64,000 nucleotides of DNA from Paenibacillus ihumii. GTDB lineage: Bacteria; Bacillota; Bacilli; Paenibacillales; Paenibacillaceae. Where the stretch lies: positions 868,117 through 932,116 of the forward strand of contig NZ_LN884299.1 of the NCBI RefSeq assembly GCF_001403875.1, read 5' to 3'. Every line of letters starts with the position of its first letter. Positions within the stretch are counted from its first letter, which is position 1. The position numbers and the translations under genes were made by a program. The notes beneath the pieces were generated by a model that did no database searches, was not told the origin of the DNA, and saw nothing but the letters and a program-made list of their open reading frames with translations. Shown in pieces: positions 34,352 to 44,194 of this stretch.

Positions 34352-35302
34352 ATGCAAATGAGTGCGACAACAGCAAATCCCGGCCGTTTCGATCCGGAAA
34401 TCCGTGCCGGGAAAGGCAAGGGGAAATCTTCGGACCGTCTGCTGCTCGCGATTATCGGATATACGTTACTCACTATTTTAGCGCTATTTTGTATCTTTCC
34501 GTTCATACTGATTATCTCTTCCTCGTTCACTGAGGAAAGCTCGATTATCGAGCATGGGTTCACAATCATCCCGACCCAATTTTCCTTGGAAGCCTACAGC
34601 ATATTGTTCAAGTATCCTGCGGATATGCTCAAAGCTTACGGGGTTACGATCAGCGTGACTTTGATCGGAACGGCTGTCGGATTATTCCTGACTTCGATGA
34701 CAGCTTATGTGCTGTCCAGAAAAGATTTCAAATGGCGCAACCACTTTTCCTTCTTCTTCTTTTTTACGACCTTATTCAGCGGCGGGCTTGTTCCGTGGTA
34801 TTTGATGATCGTCAACTACCTGCAGCTGAAGGACACATTGGTCGTGCTGATTGTGCCGATGCTCATGAACGTGTTCTATATTATCGTCATGAAGTCATTC
34901 ATGAGCAGTATTCCAGAGGCGATCACAGAATCGGCAAAAATCGACGGGGCCAGCGATTTCCTGATTTTCCTGAAGCTCATTATTCCGCTGTCCAAGCCGG
35001 CGCTGGCAACGATCGGCCTGTTTATCGCCCTGGCTTACTGGAACGACTGGTATCATGCCCTGCTCTTTATTTCAAAATCCGATCTAATGCCGCTTCAGTA
35101 CTATCTTTATAGGCTGTTAGGCAATATGGACGGCATGCGGAAGGCGATGATGGAATCGGGGGCGGCAATCAATCTTGAAATCCCGACAGAGAGCTTAAAG
35201 ATGGCAATGACCATCGTTGCGACCGGTCCAATTCTGATCGCTTACCCGTTCATTCAACGCTTCTTCGTGCAAGGGCTGACGATCGGGGCCGTTAAAGGGT
35301 GA
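34352..35302 (+). CDS. Sugar ABC transporter permease (LplC-like)
   Basis: A 316-residue permease with six helices and the EAA loop ITESAKIDGASDFLIFLKLIIP. The C-terminus FFVQGLTIGAVKG is the standard ending of the LplC/YtcP group. ATG 34352 or 34358 follows AGGGAGG; the open frame further upstream overlaps the preceding permease gene and is not used. It forms a heterodimeric channel with the 33418-34338 product. Confidence 0.93.
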   Translation: MQMSATTANPGRFDPEIRAGKGKGKSSDRLLLAIIGYTLLTILALFCIFPFILIISSSFTEESSIIEHGFTIIPTQFSLEAYSILFKYPADMLKAYGVTISVTLIGTAVGLFLTSMTAYVLSRKDFKWRNHFSFFFFFTTLFSGGLVPWYLMIVNYLQLKDTLVVLIVPMLMNVFYIIVMKSFMSSIPEAITESAKIDGASDFLIFLKLIIPLSKPALATIGLFIALAYWNDWYHALLFISKSDLMPLQYYLYRLLGNMDGMRKAMMESGAAINLEIPTESLKMAMTIVATGPILIAYPFIQRFFVQGLTIGAVKG

Positions 35303-35373
35303 CCTCAGGGAAACCTGGTTATCAATATATAGCTGTACTCTTGATTACATTAATTGATTGGGGGAAACATGCC

Positions 35374-36954
35374 ATGAAACAGACTAAAAAGACGGTAACA
35401 CTTCTGCTGACGGTTTTTCTGGTGCTGGCAACGCTGTTAAGCGCTTGCGGCGGAGGGAAGAATGCGGCAGAGAATGGCGGGTCCGCGAACGCAGGACAAG
35501 GAAATAGCGGAGCAAACAGCACAGAATCTACAGATACGATCGATATATCCAAGGAAGTCAAACTGAAAATGCTTCTAGTCGGCGGCAAGCCGGTGGACTA
35601 CGAAGAGGTTTTTGGCGAGCTGAACAAGCTGTTGAAGGAGAAAATCAACGCTACGGTAGAAGCGGAATTCCTCGACTGGTCCGACTGGACGCAGAAATAT
35701 CCGCTGAAGTTCGCAGCGAACGAGGACTTCGACATCGCTTATACGGCAAACTGGGCATTTTACAATGATCAGGCGATCCGCGGCGGCTTCCTAGAGCTGA
35801 CGGAGGAAATGCTTGCGAAATACACGCCGAAAACGTGGGAGGCGCTGCCAGCGGCTGCGTGGGATCAGGCAAAGGTATCCGGCAAAGTATACATGGTACC
35901 GCAAAACAGTAACGAGGTTGTAGACAAAGTGGTATTGATCCGCGAGGATCTGCGCAAGAAATATAATCTTGAGCCGGTAAACAGCCCGGAGACGTATGCC
36001 GCATATCTTAAAACGATTGCAGCCAACGAAAAAGGAATGAATGCATTCGGTGCCAAACCGGGCGACGGCTGGAAATGGCATGAGCTTGACGAGGTGCTGC
36101 TGGAGCAGCAAAACAACTGGAAGGTTGTTGATCCGAACGTGCCGTTTGCATTCAAAATGGACGATCCGTCCGGAAAGGTGTTTAACGTTTATGATACGCC
36201 TGAATTTACGGAGCTGTTGAAATATTATAAAGATCTCGTGGATAACGGAGTATGGTCGAAAAACGTCATCAGCTATAAAAATGACGTATGGCAGGACATG
36301 AAGGCCGGCAAGTTTGCATCCCGTGCGCAGAACCTGGGTACGCTTGCGTTCAACGTGGCAGAACAGCGCCGGGATAAGCCGGAATATGAGATGGCGGTCG
36401 TCGACTTGACACCGGACAAGATGAAATCCGCGGCGGTCTCGACTCAGAACGGCATGGCGATTCATGCTACCTCCAAAAACCCGGAGCGTGCGCTGATGCT
36501 GATCGATTTGCTGCAAAATGACAAGGAAATTCACGATTTAACGATGTACGGCATTGTCGGCAAGCACTATGAGCCAGTGGGCGATGACCAATTTACGCCG
36601 GGTCCGAGCTCTACGAACTACACCGGCTTCTCGAACTGGGGATGGAACTCCCTGCTGAACCGTACGGATACGACGTATCCGAAGGAAGCTGACGAAATGC
36701 TCAATCAGTGGCAGGAGCATGTATACCATTACCCTCTCGAAACTTTCGTGTTTGATGACAGCAAGGTGAAGAACGAAGTATCGAACCTGGGGAACGTGAT
36801 GCTGCGCTATGCGATTCCATTGGAATACGGCCTAATCCAGGATATCGAAAAAGGCCAAGCCGATCTGATCAAGCAGCTGCAGGCGGCAGGCATCGATAAA
36901 GTAGGCGCTGAGATGCAAAGCCAAGTTGATGCATTCCTGGCAGCGCAGAAATAA
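35374..36954 (+). CDS. Extracellular solute-binding lipoprotein (LplA-like)
   Basis: A 526-residue lipoprotein. The signal and lipobox are MKQTKKTVTLLLTVFLVLAT then LLSAC with lipidated Cys 25, followed by a Ser/Gly/Asn-rich linker to about residue 55. The large size and late aromatic segment (NYTGFSNWGWNSLLNR) are typical of LplA-type binding proteins for complex oligosaccharides, possibly pectin- or rhamnogalacturonan-derived as for B. subtilis lplABC neighbours. GGGGG precedes ATG 35374. A terminator ends the operon. Confidence 0.94.
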   Translation: MKQTKKTVTLLLTVFLVLATLLSACGGGKNAAENGGSANAGQGNSGANSTESTDTIDISKEVKLKMLLVGGKPVDYEEVFGELNKLLKEKINATVEAEFLDWSDWTQKYPLKFAANEDFDIAYTANWAFYNDQAIRGGFLELTEEMLAKYTPKTWEALPAAAWDQAKVSGKVYMVPQNSNEVVDKVVLIREDLRKKYNLEPVNSPETYAAYLKTIAANEKGMNAFGAKPGDGWKWHELDEVLLEQQNNWKVVDPNVPFAFKMDDPSGKVFNVYDTPEFTELLKYYKDLVDNGVWSKNVISYKNDVWQDMKAGKFASRAQNLGTLAFNVAEQRRDKPEYEMAVVDLTPDKMKSAAVSTQNGMAIHATSKNPERALMLIDLLQNDKEIHDLTMYGIVGKHYEPVGDDQFTPGPSSTNYTGFSNWGWNSLLNRTDTTYPKEADEMLNQWQEHVYHYPLETFVFDDSKVKNEVSNLGNVMLRYAIPLEYGLIQDIEKGQADLIKQLQAAGIDKVGAEMQSQVDAFLAAQK

Positions 36955-36964
36955 AGGGTTCAAG

Positions 36965-36997
36965 GCTGTCCCAAACGCCTGTTTGGGACAGCTTTTT
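36965..36997 (+). terminator. Terminator of the first importer operon
   Basis: GCTGTCCCAAAC (36965-36976) pairs perfectly with GTTTGGGACAGC (36981-36992) across a four-base loop, then TTTTT. The convergent AraC gene ends at 37007, and the stem may serve both. Confidence 0.95.
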
Positions 36998-37006
36998 AAA
37001 TGAATT

Positions 37007-37846
37007 TTACGATTGGTCTTTGTATTTTTTGGGTGTCAGGCCGTAGGTACGTTTGAACATGCGGATAAAATAGCTCGTTTCCATGCCGAGCTTCTCGGCC
37101 ACGCTCTCCACTGTTATGTCGGGGTTCTCTTGAAGGAGCTGGGTCGCCCGGCGCATCCGCAGCTGCAAAATGTACTGCTGGGGCGTCATGCCGTAGCTGG
37201 TCACAAACAAACGGTGAAAGTGCTGGGGGGAATAGCCAGCGGCCCTGGCTACGTTCGTCAGCAGCAGCTTTTCGTTGTAGTGGTCGTGGATGAGCTTTAC
37301 TGCGGCTTGCAGAGCAGGCTGCGGGCTGCTGGAAGCAGTAACGCCCTTCAACGATTTTTTGTCACTGGTCTGCCCTTCAAGCAATGAGATGGTCATGCCG
37401 TAAATGCGTTTGGAGGCTTCCCAGTACGATTGCTCCCCGTTCAGGCTGATGAGGTGCCATAGCGACTCAAGCTGGCTCCAGAGCAGCTCGAAGTTGGGCA
37501 CCTGCAGGGCCGACAGCATCAATTCGTGCATTTGCTCCAGCAGCGGCTTGGCCGCATGGCCGTCGAAAGCGACGAAGCCCAAATCCCAATTTTCCGTAGA
37601 TTCGTAAGGGAAATAAGCGTGCGGGAGATTGGCTGGCAGAAGCAGCGCGGTACCGGGAGTCAACAAAATATCGGCACGGCCTGGGATGCGGAAGATCCCT
37701 TGACCGCTGCGGGACAGGAACAGCTGATGGGCAGGGTAGCCATCGGGCCGCTCGAGGTGCTTCTGTTCATGGCTGCCGACGCAATAAACGTACAGCGGGA
37801 GTATTTGCTCCAAATTGGTGAATTCCGCAAGCAGGAAAGGCATCAT
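37007..37846 (-). CDS. AraC-family regulator next to beta-galactosidase genes
   Basis: A 279-residue regulator with an N-terminal cupin sensor (PAHQLFLSRSGQGIFRIPGR, LLPANLPHAYFP) and the C-terminal AraC domain (LLTNVARAAGYSPQHFHRLF; VESVAEKLGMETSYFIRMFK). ATG 37846 follows GGAGGTCAC by about 12 bases; the frame is open to a TTG at 37870 without a better site. It is divergent from the GH42 gene and probably activates the GH42-GH35-galK genes in response to a galactoside. Confidence 0.88.
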   Translation of the reverse strand: MMPFLLAEFTNLEQILPLYVYCVGSHEQKHLERPDGYPAHQLFLSRSGQGIFRIPGRADILLTPGTALLLPANLPHAYFPYESTENWDLGFVAFDGHAAKPLLEQMHELMLSALQVPNFELLWSQLESLWHLISLNGEQSYWEASKRIYGMTISLLEGQTSDKKSLKGVTASSSPQPALQAAVKLIHDHYNEKLLLTNVARAAGYSPQHFHRLFVTSYGMTPQQYILQLRMRRATQLLQENPDITVESVAEKLGMETSYFIRMFKRTYGLTPKKYKDQS

Positions 37847-37994
37847 GGCTTTGAGTGACCTCCAAATCAAAAATAGTCCAATGTTAAGATAAGACGATTA
37901 TTAGTTGTATATGTTCTATGATTATAAGAGGATTTTGGTCTATTATCAAAGGTATATAAGTGAATATGACGATTTTACAAGGAGAGATACAGCG

Positions 37995-40052
37995 ATGACG
38001 AAGAAATTTCCACCGATCAGCGACAGGCTTCCCGTATTGATGCACGGAGCGGATTATAACCCGGACCAATGGCTGCATGATCCAAAGGTGCTGGAAGAGG
38101 ATATCCGCATGATGAAGCTCGCCAACTGCAATGTAATGGCGCTTGGCATGTTTTCCTGGGCTGCTCTTGAACCTGAAGAAGGGGTATTTACGTTTGAATG
38201 GCTGGACCGGGTACTCGATTCGTTCGCGGCGAACGGCATTTATGCCTGGCTGTCCACGCCAAGCGGCGCACGCCCGGCCTGGATGTCGGCGAAATATACC
38301 GAAGTGCTGCGGGTGGAGAAGAACCGCGTCCGCAATTTGCATGGCATGAGACATAACCATTGCTACACCTCCCCGGTTTACCGGGAGAAGACAGCGATCA
38401 TTAACGGCAAGCTGGCGGAGCGCTACGGAAACCATCCTGCCGTCATCGGCTGGCATATTTCGAACGAGCTGGGCGGAGACTGCCATTGCGACTATTGTCA
38501 GGAGGCGTTCCGGGCATGGCTGAAGGAGAAATACGGCACGCTGGAGAAGCTTAATTTTGCCTGGTGGACATCCTTCTGGGCCCATACGTACACCGATTGG
38601 AGTCAGATCGAGTCACCTGCTCCTCACGGGGAAAATATGGTTCACGGACAGAACCTGGACTGGCGCCGTTTCGTGACCGATCAAATGACGGATTTCTGCA
38701 ATCATGAGATCCAGTCCGTGAAGAAGGCGAATCCTGCCTTGCCGGCGACGACGAACATGCATATGACGGAAGGGCTGGACTACCGGAAACTGGCTAAAAT
38801 TCTTGACGTCATTTCCTGGGATGTGTATCCGACCTGGCATGATTATAAAAATGACATTGAGCTGGGCGCTTCGATTTCTTTCTGGCATGATCTGTATCGT
38901 TCGCTGCAGCAGAAGCCATTCCTGCTGATGGAGAGTACGCCGAGCCTGACAAACTGGCAGCCGGTCAGCAAGCTGAAGCAGCCGGGTATGCATAAGCTGT
39001 CCTCCCTGCAGGCGGTCGCTCACGGCTCGGATTCCGTGCAATATTTCCAGTGGCGCAAGAGCAGAGGCTCCAGCGAGAAGTTCCACGGTGCAGTCGTAGA
39101 TCATGTGGGACATGAACATACGAGAGTGTTTAAGGACGTCGCAGATTTAGGTCGTACGCTTGCCGATATTTCGGAGATTGCGGGCACGCCGACTCCGGCG
39201 AAGACAGCGATTCTTTTCGATTGGGATAATCGCTGGGCCGTACAGGATGCGCAAGGACCGCGCAATTCAGGCATCCATTACGAGGAGACGGTTATCGCGC
39301 ATCACCGGGCGATTTGGGAGCAGGGCGTACCGACGGATATCATCGGCTCGGAGGATGACTTTAGCGGATATAAGCTGATCGTTGCTCCGATGCTGTACCT
39401 ATGCCGGGAGGAGACGGGCCGTAAGCTGGAGAAGTTCGTGGAGCATGGCGGAACTCTGGTTACGACCTACTGGTCTGGTATCGTCGATGAGCATGATCTG
39501 TGTCATCTTGGCGGCTTCCCGGGGCCGCTGCGCAAGACGCTTGGCATCTGGGCGGAGGAAATTGAAGGATTGTACGATCATGACCGGAACGGCGTAGCGA
39601 TGGCCGAGGGCAATGAGCTGGGCTTCACGGGCAGCTTCGAGTCCCATGAAATTTGCGAGCTGATTCATACAGAAGGCGCTGAGGTACTGGGAACCTATAC
39701 GGACAGCTTCTATACGGGCCGACCGGCACTTACGGTGAACCGCTTCGGGCAAGGCCGCGCTTACCATATGGCGACGCGCCTGAAGGACGATTTCCTGGGC
39801 GAGTTTTACAAGCAGATCGTTGATGTCGCAGGCGTTGAACGGGTTATTCATACTGATCTGCCTGCCGGCGTGACCGCTCAGGTCCGGACGGATGGGGAAT
39901 CCGATTATGTGTTTGTGATGAACTTCAGCGGACAGGAGCAGCATGTACAGCTGGATGATCGTCAATATGTGAATATGGAAACAGGCGAAGCGTTAAGCGG
40001 AAAACTCACCTTGCCTGTTCACGGAGTAGTCGTATTGAAACGTCCGGCTTAA
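37995..40052 (+). CDS. GH42 beta-galactosidase
   Basis: A 685-residue cytosolic enzyme. The acid/base is E158 in WHISNELGG and the nucleophile is E313 in LLMESTPS. Cys residues in CHCDYC (about 162-167), with a Cys near residue 123, form the GH42 zinc site. The TIM barrel is followed by the trimerisation (Rossmann-like, AILFDWDNRWAVQ) and C-terminal beta domains, at the full usual length. AAGGAGAG precedes ATG 37995. It removes terminal beta-galactose, typically from galactan oligomers or lactose-like sugars. Followed by the GH35 and galactokinase genes. Confidence 0.96.
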   Translation: MTKKFPPISDRLPVLMHGADYNPDQWLHDPKVLEEDIRMMKLANCNVMALGMFSWAALEPEEGVFTFEWLDRVLDSFAANGIYAWLSTPSGARPAWMSAKYTEVLRVEKNRVRNLHGMRHNHCYTSPVYREKTAIINGKLAERYGNHPAVIGWHISNELGGDCHCDYCQEAFRAWLKEKYGTLEKLNFAWWTSFWAHTYTDWSQIESPAPHGENMVHGQNLDWRRFVTDQMTDFCNHEIQSVKKANPALPATTNMHMTEGLDYRKLAKILDVISWDVYPTWHDYKNDIELGASISFWHDLYRSLQQKPFLLMESTPSLTNWQPVSKLKQPGMHKLSSLQAVAHGSDSVQYFQWRKSRGSSEKFHGAVVDHVGHEHTRVFKDVADLGRTLADISEIAGTPTPAKTAILFDWDNRWAVQDAQGPRNSGIHYEETVIAHHRAIWEQGVPTDIIGSEDDFSGYKLIVAPMLYLCREETGRKLEKFVEHGGTLVTTYWSGIVDEHDLCHLGGFPGPLRKTLGIWAEEIEGLYDHDRNGVAMAEGNELGFTGSFESHEICELIHTEGAEVLGTYTDSFYTGRPALTVNRFGQGRAYHMATRLKDDFLGEFYKQIVDVAGVERVIHTDLPAGVTAQVRTDGESDYVFVMNFSGQEQHVQLDDRQYVNMETGEALSGKLTLPVHGVVVLKRPA

Positions 40053-40099
40053 GCCGCAAACCTGTCAATAATACTTGAAATTTGCATGTTAGCCTAACA

Positions 40100-40130
40100 A
40101 CAAGCCGGAGCGAATGCCCGGCTTGTCTTC
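40100..40130 (+). terminator. Hairpin between GH42 and GH35 genes
   Basis: ACAAGCCGG (40100-40108) pairs with CCGGCTTGT (40118-40126), followed by CTTCTCT. The T run is interrupted, so it may only attenuate read-through into the GH35 gene. Confidence 0.65.
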
Positions 40131-40174
40131 TCTGATCGATTTGCCCAAATTGCCCATTGAGAGGAGTTTTGACG

Positions 40175-42595
40175 ATGCCATATTCCATTCAAGCCAATAT
40201 TAAGCCCAAAAAAATAACCCCTTCCACCTTGAGGCTGGGCGGACGAAATCCGGCTGGAGACGAAATCAGCTTTACGAACTACTATATGGAGCTCAACGGA
40301 AAGCCGTATTTTGCCATCTGCGGTGAATTTCACTATTCCCGCTACCCGGAGGCGGATTGGGAAGCAGAAATCAACAAGATGAAAGCATCGGGCATCAACA
40401 TTCTTGCGACTTATATTTTCTGGAATCATCATGAGGAAATCGAAGGGCTATACGACTGGCGGGGGAACCGCAATTTGCGGAAGTTCATTGAGCTGTGCCA
40501 GCGCAGCGGCCTATACGTCATTTTGCGCATCGGGCCGTTCTGTCATGGGGAGGTGCGCAATGGCGGACTGCCGGACTGGCTGTTTGGCCGGGCGTTCGAT
40601 GTCCGCTCGAATGATGAGGGTTATCTGCATTATGTCCGGCGCCTATACGCGGAGATCGGCCGTGAGGCGTCCGGGCTTATGTTCATGGACGGCGGACCCG
40701 TCGTTGGCATTCAGCTGGAGAACGAACTTAACGCCGCCGCGGCGTTATGGGAGATGACGGCAAAGCAGGGAGACGAGTATTTGAGCGGAGGCAGCAGGGG
40801 AAGCGAAGGGGTGAGGCATATGCGGCACCTGAAAGAGCTGGCGATCGGGGCTGGGCTTGAAGCGCCGGTTTATACGAGCACAGGCTGGGGCGGTGCTCCG
40901 GTGCTGGAGGATGAGGTGCTGCCGCTTTATGGAGGCTATGCCTATACGCCTTGGAGCATCAGCGCGCAAAATCCGTTGCAGCAGCCGACGCGGGAGTATA
41001 TATTCGACAGCTATCATGACGATCGGGCAGCCGGAGATTTTGCACCGCCGTACCCGAAGGAGAAATATCCGTTCGCGTGTTGCGAAATGGGCGGGGGCAT
41101 GCAGACCTGGTATTTGTCCCGCTTTCAGGTGGAGCCGGAGAGCGTGTCGGCTATGAGCCTGATGAAAATTGCGGGCGGCTGCAACTTTATCGGGTATTAC
41201 ATGTTTCATGGCGGAACAAATCCCGTGGGGCAGAGCGGTTATTTGAACGAGAGCACGACTCCGCGGATTACTTATGACTTCCAGGCCCCGATCGGGGAAT
41301 TCGGCCAAATCCGGGAATCGAACCATCGGCTTCGCCTGCTGCATTATTTCCTGAGAGCCTTCGGGGAACGACTGGCACCAATGTCGACAGTTTTGCCGGA
41401 AGGGGCGGCCGGGATTGAGCCGGACAATACAGAGACGCTTCGGTATGCCGTGCGTACCGATGGAAGCTCGGGATTTGTTTTCGTGAACAACTACCAGGAT
41501 CATGTCGAAATGAAGGAGCATCGGGGCGTTCAATTTGACATTCAACTGGGGGAAGGCAGCATTCGCTTGCCGCAGAATAATACGTTGACGATTCGCAAAA
41601 ACGCTTCGTTCATGCTGCCGTTCCAGTTCGACTTATCCGGCTTGTTATTGCGTTATGCCACGGCACAGCCTGTAACGGTGACGGGTTCCGGGAAGCTTAG
41701 CACTTACTTCTTCGCTATGCCGGAAGGCATCGACGGAGAATTCATGCTGGCGGCGGACGGGATAACGAGTGCCGAGACGGATGCAGGAACGGTTCGGCGG
41801 GAAAAAGACGGAAGCTACTGCATCGTAGTGCCTCATCACGTACCGGCAATGATTCGTATTTACCGCACGGACGGCAGCGAGACCCGCATTTATGCGATGT
41901 CATCCAAGGAAGCTTCTATGCTGTGGGAAGTGGAAACGGAAATGGGAGGAGTCGAAGATGAACCGGTCTCAGTCTTGGCCTCGACAGCAGGTAGAGGCAG
42001 AAGACGCATTCTGTTCTCGGATACCCCGCTTGCCGGAACCGCGTACGGATTAGAGTTTTTCAGTTATGGTGCGAATGAATTTTCATTCCGGGAATATACG
42101 GATGAAAGGAACAAGCAGGAATGGCAGGCCGATGGAGAGGGCTGCCGGATTGCGGCCGAGCGGGATGGCTGGTTTGAAAACTGTCATATACAGATGCCGG
42201 CCAAACCCATTACAATGGAAGTGAAGCGCATTCATGATCATAAGGTGCTGATTTCTCTAGACCAGCGCATTCTGGAGGATGCCCAGGATGTTCTTCTTAA
42301 GATCGATTATACGGGGAATGTCGGCTATGCCTTTTCGAAGGGCAGGCTGTTCCACGACCATTTCTATAATGGCGCTCCATGGGAGATTGGCTTGTCGCGA
42401 TTTCAGGAAGCCATTGAAGGCGGGGAAATTGTATTGGAAACGACGCCGCTGCGTAAAGGCGTCATGAATGTGGCACAAGACGCTGCCATGGCGGTGGAGC
42501 AGTTGTTCGAGGGAGAGCAGACGGCGGAATTTCACGAGGTATCGGCTGAGGTCGTGTACCACGTTGCGGTAACTAGCAGAATAAGAGAGTTGTAA
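40175..42595 (+). CDS. GH35 beta-galactosidase
   Basis: An 806-residue cytosolic enzyme. GEFHYSRYPEADWEAEINKM and YIFWNHHEEIEGLYDWRGNR are GH35 landmarks; the acid/base Glu is in GIQLENELN (about 180-190) and the nucleophile Glu in FACCEMGGGMQ (about 302). After the barrel come several beta-sandwich domains (about 430-806). GAGGAG precedes ATG 40175. GH35 enzymes cut beta-1,3, 1,4 or 1,6 galactosides, so with GH42 it could cover different galactan linkages. The galactokinase gene starts 28 bases after the stop. Confidence 0.94.
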   Translation: MPYSIQANIKPKKITPSTLRLGGRNPAGDEISFTNYYMELNGKPYFAICGEFHYSRYPEADWEAEINKMKASGINILATYIFWNHHEEIEGLYDWRGNRNLRKFIELCQRSGLYVILRIGPFCHGEVRNGGLPDWLFGRAFDVRSNDEGYLHYVRRLYAEIGREASGLMFMDGGPVVGIQLENELNAAAALWEMTAKQGDEYLSGGSRGSEGVRHMRHLKELAIGAGLEAPVYTSTGWGGAPVLEDEVLPLYGGYAYTPWSISAQNPLQQPTREYIFDSYHDDRAAGDFAPPYPKEKYPFACCEMGGGMQTWYLSRFQVEPESVSAMSLMKIAGGCNFIGYYMFHGGTNPVGQSGYLNESTTPRITYDFQAPIGEFGQIRESNHRLRLLHYFLRAFGERLAPMSTVLPEGAAGIEPDNTETLRYAVRTDGSSGFVFVNNYQDHVEMKEHRGVQFDIQLGEGSIRLPQNNTLTIRKNASFMLPFQFDLSGLLLRYATAQPVTVTGSGKLSTYFFAMPEGIDGEFMLAADGITSAETDAGTVRREKDGSYCIVVPHHVPAMIRIYRTDGSETRIYAMSSKEASMLWEVETEMGGVEDEPVSVLASTAGRGRRRILFSDTPLAGTAYGLEFFSYGANEFSFREYTDERNKQEWQADGEGCRIAAERDGWFENCHIQMPAKPITMEVKRIHDHKVLISLDQRILEDAQDVLLKIDYTGNVGYAFSKGRLFHDHFYNGAPWEIGLSRFQEAIEGGEIVLETTPLRKGVMNVAQDAAMAVEQLFEGEQTAEFHEVSAEVVYHVAVTSRIREL

Positions 42596-42623
42596 GAGTT
42601 GTAAGAGACAGGAGGATCTCAAG

Positions 42624-43913
42624 ATGCAAAACGCAGAGCAAACGATGGAGAAATTGCAGAGCAGCAAGGGGAAAGCATTACTGTCCAAAATGTACGGCGA
42701 AGGACAGCTAGCAGATCAGATTGCCCGTTACCGCTCTTTGGTGCAAACCTATAAGGAGTATTTCGGAGACGGCGAGCTGGCTTTGTTCAGCGCGCCCGGC
42801 CGCTGCGAAATTGGCGGGAATCATACGGATCATAACCATGGAAAGGTGCTGGCAGGCAGCATTAATCTCGATACGATTGCCGCTGCCGTGAAGGTGGACG
42901 AGCCGGTTATTACGTTCATTTCGGAAGGTTATGAAGGGAAGTTCGAAGTTGATTTGACGCAGCAGGAACCGGTTGCGGACGAGGCCTCAACCTTGTCGCT
43001 GGTTCGCGGTATCGTAGCCGGCTTCCAAGAGATGGGCTGTGAGGTCGGCGGATTTAAAGCCTATATTTCGACAACGGTCATTCCCGCGTCCGGCCTAAGC
43101 TCCTCGGCTTCGTTCGAGATGCTGATCGGCAGCATTCTGAATACGTTCTATAATGAATCCAAATTGGATGCCGTGGCTTTGTCCAAAATCGGCAAATACG
43201 CCGAGAACAAGTACTGGAATAAGCCGTCCGGCCTGCTGGATCAAATGGCCTGCGCGTACGGCGGTTTAATCACGATCGATTTCGCCGATCCTGAGCAGCC
43301 TGTCGTTCAGCCTGTAAACTATGATTTCCAAAACAGCGGCTACTCTCTGGTTATCGTCAATACCGGCGGCAACCATGCTGACTTGACAGAAGATTACGCC
43401 GCGGTGCCAAATGAGATGCGGGCCGTAGCCAAGGCGCTAGGCACCGAGGTCTGCCGGGATTTGGCACCGGAGGATATTTACCGCAATCTGAATTCCCTCC
43501 GCGAACAATGCGGGGATCGGGCGGTGCTGCGGGCGCTGCACTTTTTTGCGGAGAATGACCGGGTAGATGCCCAGGTAGAAGCCTTGCAGGCCGGACAATT
43601 GGACAGATTTCTGGAGCTGATCACGGACTCAGGGAACTCCTCCTGGAAATGGCTGCAGAACTGCTACCAGGAGACCGATGTTCGCCATCAAGGGATTACG
43701 GTTGCGCTGGCGCTGACGGAATCATATTTGAAATTGATCGGCAAAGGAGCCTGCCGGGTCCATGGCGGCGGGTTCGCCGGAGTGATCCTGGCGATTCTTC
43801 CAAATGAAGAGGCGGCCAAGTACGCCGAGTTCATCAAGGACACGATCGGCACCTCGACATTCATTATCAATGTCCGGGAGCAAGGGGCCATTTGTCTGGA
43901 CTTGGAAGGTTAG
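42624..43913 (+). CDS. galK: Galactokinase, divergent signature
   Basis: A 429-residue GHMP kinase. The galactokinase signature appears as GRCEIGGNHTDHNHG (59-73), where the common form is GR-NLIGEHTDYN-G; the catalytic ATP loop is PASGLSSSASFEM, and a C-terminal GHMP motif is RVHGGGFAGVI. This longer, EIGGNHTDHN type is known in several Firmicutes and is still called galactokinase. It phosphorylates galactose released by the GH42 and GH35 enzymes to start the Leloir pathway; galT and galE are not in the window. AGGAGG precedes the ATG. Confidence 0.9.
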   Translation: MQNAEQTMEKLQSSKGKALLSKMYGEGQLADQIARYRSLVQTYKEYFGDGELALFSAPGRCEIGGNHTDHNHGKVLAGSINLDTIAAAVKVDEPVITFISEGYEGKFEVDLTQQEPVADEASTLSLVRGIVAGFQEMGCEVGGFKAYISTTVIPASGLSSSASFEMLIGSILNTFYNESKLDAVALSKIGKYAENKYWNKPSGLLDQMACAYGGLITIDFADPEQPVVQPVNYDFQNSGYSLVIVNTGGNHADLTEDYAAVPNEMRAVAKALGTEVCRDLAPEDIYRNLNSLREQCGDRAVLRALHFFAENDRVDAQVEALQAGQLDRFLELITDSGNSSWKWLQNCYQETDVRHQGITVALALTESYLKLIGKGACRVHGGGFAGVILAILPNEEAAKYAEFIKDTIGTSTFIINVREQGAICLDLEG

Positions 43914-44014
43914 TTAGAGTGTATTTTCAGCAACGAGGAAATGAATGCATCATACTCGCAATTTTGTTTCCTGGTGAATAGTAGAACGCGTAATGAGAAG
44001 TTTAAATGTTAAGG

Positions 44015-44058
44015 AAGCAGTTATCTCCCGAAATGGTCAGGGATAGCTGCTTTTTTTT
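44015..44058 (+). terminator. Terminator after galK
   Basis: AAGCAGTTATCTCCC (44015-44029) pairs with GGGATAGCTGCTT (44040-44052), followed by a run of T to 44058. Confidence 0.92.
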
Positions 44059-44141
44059 ACGAAGACTATTTTATAAAAATATATATTGTTTTAAAATTTT
44101 ATATTCCAAATTATTTACTTTTCTAGTATATTGTAGTTGAG

Positions 44142-44155
44142 AGAAAGCGCTATCA
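44142..44155. promoter_or_regulatory. cre-like (CcpA) site upstream of arabinanase
   Basis: AGAAAGCGCTATCA matches the cre consensus TGNAARCGNWWWCA at all positions but the first. It lies 40 bases before the ATG, downstream of an A/T-rich promoter region, and predicts carbon catabolite repression. Confidence 0.75.
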
Positions 44156-44194
44156 TTTTTTCTCTTCAAATTCAATAAATTGGAGGAATGTCAA

